64,000 nt of DNA from Humulus lupulus (Eukaryota; Streptophyta; Magnoliopsida; Rosales; Cannabaceae), in NCBI RefSeq assembly GCF_963169125.1, contig NC_084802.1, positions 17,918,896 to 17,982,895 of the forward strand. Direction: 5' to 3'. Positions within the stretch are counted from its first letter, which is position 1, and every line of letters starts with the position of its first letter. The position numbers were made by a program, and so were the translations under genes. Shown in pieces: positions 56,614-64,000 of the stretch. The notes below the pieces were generated by a model that was not told the origin of the DNA, did not search any database, and saw only the letters and a program-made list of their open reading frames with translations.

Positions 56614-58851
56614 ATGGGAATTAAAGGAAGTTAATTATGATTAGTGGGATTAGATGGGAAAGGAAAATTTTGCCCTTGGGGCTGTTAAGGAAAGACGATA
56701 AGCCCAGGGGCATTTAGGTCTTTTCACCCTAAGGATAGATATAACTTGAGAAGGCCGTGGAAAGTTAAGCAAAAATAGAGCATCTCCTTCAACTTCTTCC
56801 TCTTCATCCGTTCATCATTTTCTTCTTCTTTTCTTCTTGAAGTTTGAAGCTAAGTTTGAGGGTTCAAGTGTGGGAATCAAGGCTTGAGATTCTAGGCTTG
56901 TGTTCAACCATTGAAGAAGGTTTAATTTTGAGCTTGAGGTAAGATTTAGCCATGAAATTTCTGGTTTTTACTCTATTTTGAAGTTAGTTTTGAGTAAGAA
57001 CTTTTGACTATAGAATTGAGTAATTGGTGTGGTTTTTGGTGGTTCAAAGCTTGGGTTTTGTTGTGAGAATGTTGATTATGTTGTGGGAATGCTTGGTTTT
57101 GGATTTGGAGATGTTTTAGTAAGTTTCGAAAGGATTAAAAGAGGGAAAAAATGAGGTTTTGATGGGAGAAAACAGGGGTTTTTGGCTGATGGCCAGGCAA
57201 TGCCGCGATGCTTGGGAGGCGATGCCGTGGCATAGGGTGCAGGAGCTTAAGGTTGGCGACTCTGATTGGGAGGTAGGCTGTGCATGGTGGATGTAGGGCC
57301 GCAGCCCTAAAGAGCATTTTTGGCCAAAATTGGGTTTTTGGGTTGGGGACTCAAACCTTAGGCCTCGGGATCATTCCTACTACCCTGTTTAGTGGGATTT
57401 GATGTCCCGGAGGCTAGGTCTTGGTCCGGGAACCTTTATTATTGATTTTATTGATGGAATCCCATATTTGGTTATGACTAGGTGACCACTAAGGGATTAA
57501 AGGATTGATCGTTCTCAAAGGTCGTTCAATTATTATTTCTCGCTCGAACCAGAGGTAAGAAAACTACACCCTATATATATGACATGCGTGGTTATTATAG
57601 AGGCATGTCGAGTGTTTAAATGTGATGCATGTGATGCACGAGAAACATGTGGTTCGGGCATGCCATGAATGTTAAATGTGAGATTGATCAGAGCTTGAGT
57701 CTCTAGGTTTGTGCATGATCCTAATTATGCTAGCAATTGTTAAATGAGCATGTTGAATGCCCTGTATTTGGATATTTGACATATGATATATGCCTGGTAG
57801 CATTGCTTACTTGTGCGTGTTACTGACCTAAGAGTCAGAAGTAGCATAAGCGTCATGAACGAAGAGCCGATAAAAGATTAGATCTAATCGACATCGGCAT
57901 TGAATGATTCATATGGAGCATTAATGCTGGACCGACCCTAAGTTCGATGAAAATTATAAGCGCTTGACTAGTCTATGACTAGTTACTCAGAGCCAGGGCC
58001 AAAGGCCTACGTGATTGTTTCGTCACATGGCTAAGGGAGCAGTACCCATAGAAGTGACTCTATGGTCACTCGGTTGGTTTATGTTGGTGAATATTTCATC
58101 AGATACCTATCTTGTTTAAGTTAGTGAAAGGATCACTTATTTGTAAAGCCTAGTTGACCGTATCGTCACATGGCTAATGGGAACGGAACCCACCTTAGTG
58201 ACTTTTACAACTGTCACTCTTCTATTTAAGGCTATAAGCCCAGCATGGTTACCAGAACCACCAGTGTTAAATCACTTGTCTGATTAGGATTGACTTGATT
58301 GTCATCCATTTAGGAGGGCAGAGTTCTTTATCCTAGATACCCATCATTATCAGAACTTATTTGCATGCTTGAATAGGGCTATATTTGCTAGGCATGCATG
58401 TTATGACTTGATGGCATGATATTACTGATCATGAGCATGTTGAGTTTTCTTGCTGGGTTTCGACTCACGGGTGCTTTGTGGAGTAGGTAAAGGCAAAAGA
58501 AAGCTGGACCATCCTTGAGTTGGAGAGCTTAGGAAACGATGTGTACATATGTGGCTGCTCGACTGCCACGGCCGAGGGTTGAAAGAGGAATTAGGGTTAA
58601 ACCCTATTTTGCTGCTTAGGTCGGCTGGTTGTAAATATTTTGCTGTAAATAACCTTTAAATTATATTTTTGGGATCCCAATATAAACAGTAAACGTTCTA
58701 ATGAAACGTTATATCTTAACCAAAAATTTTAATTCCTAAACCGCTAATCATACTTAGTTACACGATTATGGCCAAATGACTCGATTTGCAAGTTTAGCAT
58801 TGTTTAAAAAGGCACACCGTAACAGTCCCTGGAGTTTAGGGCGTTACAACT

Positions 58852-58862
58852 TGGTATCAGAG
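58852..58862 (+). other. gypsy primer binding site
   Basis: TGGTATCAGAG, three bases after the LTR end at 58848, fits the initiator tRNA-Met type site. The leader 58863-59335 that follows holds an (AT)n run near 59068-59080 and no ORF. Confidence 0.9.
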
Positions 58863-59335
58863 TGAGCCAAGGTTAAGGGTTCCTAAAGACAAGCTGGGCA
58901 TGTACACTCGTCACTGAAGATAGCTTCACTCAGGGAATGGTAACTATTTCTGTAGTTATGTGTTTGGCTGCTTAAATAGAATGTAAATGATTTACCTGCA
59001 CATTGTATTAGGGAGCATGAGATACTGATAGAGCTTGGCTCTTGACTATATGATTACATGCTCCGTGAATATATATATATATGAATGTGATCATATGATT
59101 ACCTGCTCCATGAACATATATAACTGTGATATTTGCATGCTGGAGTTGGAGGCATGGTGTGAATGTTGGAAGAGCAGGGATTATGATTGATGTATGGATG
59201 GCATGGGCATGTTTTGTTTAGCACTGCAACAGTTTGTGAATGTGGTGTGGTAAGATTGTTCCCACGAGGAAAGCTCTTGATATGCTCATCATGATTAATG
59301 GGTCAAGTTATTGACTGCAGATTCAATTAGAAGAT

Positions 59336-60366
59336 ATGTATCCAAGGCAGATAATAAAGCTTGGTGGTGATTATATAGAGGCTGGGATTTTCAGCCAGGG
59401 GTTGAGTTCTTCATTTGCCCCTCAAAATTTCCAGCAATTGTTTACAGATTTGCAATCAAGATTGCAGAGACAGGAGGAAGAGATTAGGTGTTTGAAGTAA
59501 CAACATAATCTATTGGGGAGCACCTCTTCCTTTGTTATGCCAGGAGTGGCACCAGTTTTGGCTCAGCTTAGGGTTGAGAATAGATGGGAATTCCTCTGTG
59601 GAAGATTCCAAGAGTATTACCCTTCAGTCTCTGAGGGAGGCCTAGATCCATTCATAGCTGAACAATGGATGGGCATGATCAGTTCCATTCTTGACAGTGT
59701 GGGGCTGGTGGGTCACGATAGGGTGATCTGTGCTAAATATGTATTGCGGGATGATGCCCGGACATGGTGGGAAGTAATATCCCAAACGTGAGACACAGCT
59801 GTGATGGATTGGAAAGAATTTAGGCAGCTCATCAATGAAAGATATTACTGTGATGCAGCCAAGACTGCTAAGATGAATGAATTTCTGAATCTCGTTCATG
59901 GAAATGCAACAGTAACCGAGTATGTTAACAAATTTGATGGGTTGGCCAAGTTCGTTTTTGACATGGTACCCACAAATGTAGCTCGAAAGGAAAGGTTTAT
60001 TCAGGGGTTGAATTCCAAAATAGTTCAGGGCTTTAGAGTTTCCCCAGTGCATGAAACCTCCACTTATGCTCAGGTGGTAGGGAAGGCTCTTGCTGTTGAG
60101 AGCATAGGAAATGAGAAGAAGAGTGCTAGAGAGCACGGAGCTTAGGTATGGTACCTCCATTTATTGGAGTGAGTAAGGAAAAGAACTGGAGAACTTACCC
60201 AGAATGCACTCGGTGTAAGAGGCGTCATCTGGGAAAATGCCAAGCGAGGGCATGTTTCTTATGTAGAATGTTTGGGCATCGTAAGAAGAATTTCCCAAGG
60301 CTAAGAAAGGATGAGAAAAAGAGGATGGATAGCTCGAGTGTTCGTTCCGATACAGTCAGAGTCTGA
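59336..60366 (+). pseudogene. gypsy gag relic with zinc knuckle
   Basis: The ATG at 59336 opens a gag frame (MYPRQIIKLGGDY, then a coiled-coil-like LQSRLQRQEEEIRCLK). TAA at 59498 and TGA at 59789 interrupt it. The capsid-like domain reads PFIAEQWMGMISSILDSVG, LRDDARTWWEVI and VTEYVNKFDGLAKFVFDMVP. After TAG at 60145 the frame shifts, and the nucleocapsid region shows CTRCKRRHLGKC followed by a second knuckle whose last Cys is Phe (CFLCRMFGHRKKNF). The gene is inactive. Confidence 0.85.
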
Positions 60367-62810
60367 GACTGAGACTAGTTCCTCAGGGATGGCAGGTTAG
60401 CTTTCTAGTTCTGATTTGGTACTGTACTGACTAGTTTTGGTGCCATGTTGTTTCTTTGTTTGTTGCATATAGAGAAGCATAGAGATGATATGTAGATCAC
60501 ATGGTTATGTTGTGATGGGAATGTGATACTGTATTGGTGATTTACGAGATGAGTAGGGTTATGATAAAAAGGACTTATCAATGGTTTTGATAAGGTTGGT
60601 TGTGATTGATTTCGAGATGACCCTGGATATGGATTGGTTAAGTAATTATGGGGCAATGCTAAATGGCAAGGAAAGGATAGTAACTCTTGGGCTTGAGAGT
60701 GGGAAGCCTTGTGACAGTTGGCACTGTGCATAGATTTCGTATGCTTATGACATATGTATTGAGAGTTAGAGTTTTATTGCAGGGAGATGCATAGAACCCT
60801 TGGCTAGTGTGGTGGATACAACTTAGATTGTGCCAGTGGGATCATGACAAACTGATTTAATTTGTGAAGTGCTGGATGTATTTCCAGGGGATTTGTCAAG
60901 ACTGCTTTCATCCAAAGAGATGAAATGGTAAATGGATTGGTGTTAGGAATGGAAACAGGTTTTAGACACTGTTTGAACGGCTTCAGCAAAGTTGTAAGAC
61001 CCAAAGGATTCAGTTATGGGATAAGATCGTATTCTCTAAGGTGGATCTTAGATCTGGTTAGTACCAGTTAGAGATCAGGGAGAAGGTTAAACAAAAGACT
61101 ATTATATCAGATAAGGGCACTGGGAGTGCTGAGTTATGTTTGAGAGAGTAATTAATGTTGAGTTGTCTTGATGAATTAGATGGACAGAGCATTCAAAGAA
61201 TTATTTGAATGGGATTTGTGATCGTCTTGGACGATGGTATTGTGATGTATTCCTTGCGGAGATTTTCCAAGGTCAAGGAATGCCTCGATAGGCAAGAGTT
61301 TCCTTGGATGGGTAGGATATTACACGTACTTTGTGAAATTGTTCTGAGTCTTCTTACAGATCATAATCAATTGGTAGGTTGCTATGACACCTCAGTGACA
61401 GGGATAAGTGTTTGCATGTGCATCATGTTGGTTAAAGGATCTGACCAGAAATAGAGTAGAGTTTCTGGTGGGCCAGGTGGCTAGCTTTATGCTTGAGATT
61501 ATCATTATGGAAAGGATCAAAGGAAAGACAATTAAGTAAACCACAGATAGGAAGGTTGAGTGAAATGTCTTAGCTGGATTAGTTAAGGGTTTTGCAGTGT
61601 CAGGTATGAATTTATTGTGGTATAAGGATCAGATTTGGAATCCGATGGACACTGAGATTAATTGGGAGATTCTGGATGAATCTCATGCTATTATTTTATT
61701 CTCTTCATTCAGGCATCATGGAAATGTAACAGGATAGGAAAGCTTTATAGTGGTGGCTTGAGATGGAGAGGGGCATAATGGTATATGTGGTAAAGCTCTT
61801 AACCTGTTAGCAGGTCAAATCTGAATATCAGAAATCAGTAAGGCCATTGTAGCCTTTGAGTATTCCATAGTGGAAATAAGGAAACATCGCGATGGGTTTC
61901 GCGGTAGTGGCTGCCCAGGATAGTGGGCCAGTATGAGTTGGCATTGAGTCATTATGGACCAATATTCCAAGTGAGTTCATTTCTATCAATAAGGGCAAGT
62001 AATGCAGCTGATCAATTTTCAAACCTCTTTGTGAAAGAGGTAGTGCACCTTCATGGAATTTGAGGTCTATCTTATCAGATGAGGACTTAGTTTTACTTCC
62101 AAGTTTTGGGAGGGTTGCAGAAGGCGATGATTATACAATTGGAGATTAGTATAGTTTATTATCCTCAGAGGTGGTAAATCAGAGAGAGAGTTATCCAGTA
62201 TTGGAAAGGAACCTTATGAGATGAGGTATGGTTGAGAATGTTTATCACCCATTTATTGGAATGAGATGGGTGAGATGTTATATCTAAATCCTGAGGTGGT
62301 TTAGGGGACCATTGAGATTATTAGAGGTTAGAGCTTGGATGCTCACTTCTCAGAGTAAATGGAAGAGTTTTACTGAATTCCAAGTAGAAGATTGTATCTT
62401 CCTTAAAGTATCACCATGGAAAGGGGTGAGGAGTTAAGGGCAAGTTAAGCCCTAGATTAATTTGACCGTTTGAGTCCTAGATAGGACTGGTTAGGTCACC
62501 TTTAGATTGGCTTTATCTTTGGCACTGTCAGTTGTATACAGTGAAATTGTATTTCCATGTTGAGGACATGGGTTAAAGGAAACTCATGAGTTGAGTTATG
62601 AGAATCTGGAGATTGAGGCTAAGTTGTCCTGTAAGGAATAGCTATCTCAGATATGAGACTGAAAGAATAAGGTTCTGAGGAACAAAGTTAGACCTTGAAT
62701 CAAGGTAATGATACAGGAATAGTGAGGTCAAGGGAATGACCTAGGAAACTGGAATCAGTTGTGCGGAATTCTTATTCCGAGCAGTTCGGATAAATTTCGA
62801 GGACGAAATT
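60367..62810 (+). pseudogene. gypsy pol relic, heavily decayed
   Basis: Only scattered traces of pol remain in shifting frames: a protease-end block (TLDMDWLSNYGAMLNGKERIV near 60620-60690), RT pieces near 60870-61280, integrase zinc-region pieces near 61660-61830 (ILDESHA, CQQ-like), core pieces near 61860-62100, and the pre-PPT CGAGGACGAAATT near 62798. The order matches the better copy at 21800-25029. Frame breaks are too many to count reliably. Confidence 0.75.
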
Positions 62811-62829
62811 TCTGTAAGGAGGGGATAGT

Positions 62830-64000
62830 TGTAATGCCCCAAAATCCCTAATAAGATTTAGGACCTTGATTAGGAGGCTGGGAGGGCCATAATTGATTTA
62901 TTATGCCATTAAATGATTATATGCATGTTTATGTGAATTATATTATAATATGATGATAAATGCATGCATATGGGTTCATTTTTAATTATAAGAGAATTTT
63001 GGTAATTTGGCCAGTTGAAGGCGTAATTGTGTATGTTCATGCATGTGGGTGAACTATGAATAATACCACATTATATGTGGATTTGTTTGAGCCATTCGGC
63101 ATGAGACGATCTTTGAATGCGAGTTATCGATCTAGTCATAATGGGGTTAGTTTCGGGGCTCTGGGTGAGTCTCGGGGTAATTTGGTGATTAGAACATTGC
63201 CGAGAATTAAAGGGTAATGGGATGTGATTTATTAGTATTTGGGAATAATGGGAATTGAAGGACGTTAGTTATGATTAGCGGGATTAGATGGGAAAGGACA
63301 ATTTTGCCCTTGGGGGCTGTTAAGGAAAGAAGATAAGCCTAGGGGTATTTAGGTTTTTTCACCCTAATGATAGATATAACTTGAGAAGGCCGTGGAAAGT
63401 TAAGCAAAAACAGAGCATCTCCTTCACCTTCTTCCTCTTCATCCGTTCATCATTTTCTTCTTAAATTTTGAAGCTAAGTTTGAGGATTCAAGTGTGGGAA
63501 TCAAGGCTTGAGGTTCTAGGCTTGTGTTCATCCATTGAAGAAGGTTTAATTTTGAGCTTGAGGTAAGATTCAGCCATGAAATTTATGGTTTTTACTCTGT
63601 TTTGAAGTTAGTTATGAGTTAGAACTTTTGATTATAGAATTGAGTAATTGGTGTGGTTTTTGATGGTTCAAAGCTTGGGTTTTGTTGTGGGAATGTTGAT
63701 TGTGTTGTGGGAATGCTTGGTTTGGATTTGGAGTTGTTTGAGTAGGTTTTGGAAGGATTAAAAGAGGGAAAAAATGAGGTTTTGATGGGAGAAAACAGGG
63801 GTTTTTGGCTAATGGCCAGGCAATGCCACGACGCTTGGGAGGCAATGCCGCGGCATAGGGTGCAGGAGCTTAAGGCTGGCGCCTCTGTTTGGGAGGCGGA
63901 CCGCGACATGGCGGATGTAAGGTCGTGGCCCATAAGAGCATTTTTTTCCAAAATTGGGTTTTTGGCTTGGGGAATCAAACCTTAGGCCTCGGAATCGTTC
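62830..64000 (+). repeat. 3' LTR of gypsy, truncated by window
   Basis: The first 1,171 bp of the LTR match 44548-44970 and 56619 onward with scattered substitutions. The pair is clearly more diverged than the LTRs of the Tat or the 17843 element. The frames near 63612-63985 recur in the 5' LTR near 57135 and are not genes. Confidence 0.9.

Larger units (their letters stand above)
44548..58848 (+). repeat. 5' LTR of gypsy, split by Tat element
   Basis: The LTR consists of 44548-44970 plus 56619-58848, about 2,653 bp, from TGTAATGCCCC to GGGCGTTACA. The 3' LTR at 62830 continues straight through the break point (AATAATGGGAATT near 63244), confirming the insertion. It holds CTCACGGGTGCTTTGTGG near 58466 and TGGGATCCCA at 58670-58679. 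Confidence 0.92.
44548..64000 (+). mobile_element. Tekay-like gypsy element, runs off window
   Basis: The LTR start TGTAATGCCCC is seen at 44548 and again at 62830. Between them are the split 5' LTR (44548-58848), a PBS at 58852, gag and pol relics (59336-62810) and a PPT-like GGAGGGGATAG just before 62830. The 5-bp 5' flank is TATAG (44543-44547); the 3' flank is outside the window. The coding part is far more decayed than in the element at 17843. Confidence 0.88.

Overview
This window is a transposon-dense stretch of a plant nuclear genome, probably a eudicot. The evidence is AT-rich intergenic DNA, GT-AG introns, typical plant LTR retrotransposons (Ty1/copia and Ty3/gypsy of Tekay/Del-like and Tat/Retand-like types), CACTA and Mutator-like DNA transposons, and two plant genes. 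I see no rRNA, tRNA, CRISPR or bacterial gene. Species cannot be fixed from the sequence alone.

Layout. 1-3063 is the 3' end of a copia element with a 2.2-kb LTR. 3064-11943 is a nest: a Tat-like LTR fragment, then a decayed Tekay-like gypsy (RNase H, integrase, 3' LTR) carrying a copia solo LTR (3762-5652) in its pol and an inverted gypsy solo LTR (7873-10317) in its own LTR. The whole nest sits in the transposase exon of a CACTA element whose terminus is at 16652; that CACTA also hosts a copia solo LTR (13357-15400) and abuts an old copia gag relic (16653-17100). 17843-27122 is a nearly complete gypsy element (TSD GAGGT) with both LTRs, PBS, PPT, broken gag-pol and an intact 155-aa extra ORF upstream of gag.

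27128-33849 is the only gene-bearing island: a DUF218 membrane-anchored protein gene (28659-30254, +) and a pathogen-related (PR-like, SnoaL/NTF2 fold) protein gene (31575-32667, -). They converge on a fragment of a Mutator-like element (MULE) end that carries a TCGATG minisatellite.

33850-42413 is a whole MULE with 38-bp terminal inverted repeats and 8-bp TSDs. It holds a MURA transposase gene and, tail to tail, a DUF1985-ULP1 (SUMO protease-like) gene. Each gene has a leader intron filled with TCGAT-core tandem repeats, and the two arrays are inverted relative to each other. A copia solo LTR (35735-37558) interrupts the transposase. 43264-44547 holds gypsy debris in inverted orientation.

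44548-64000 is another Tekay-like gypsy whose 5' LTR was split by a complete Tat/Retand-type element (44971-56613, - strand, TSD ATGGG). That element has 590-bp LTRs with 10 mismatches, a single gag-pol frame of about 2,083 codons broken only by nonsense codons, and a multi-exon antisense gene between pol and the 3' LTR.

How it fits together: the two plant genes are ordinary and look intact. Almost everything else is a layered record of insertions, with at least six insertion events dated relative to each other by exact target-site duplications or interruption. Points worth a second look are the ULP-carrying MULE with its inverted TCGAT arrays, the extra ORF before gag at 19885, the antisense gene of the Tat element, and a palindrome held at a fixed distance from the end of all six informative gypsy LTRs.
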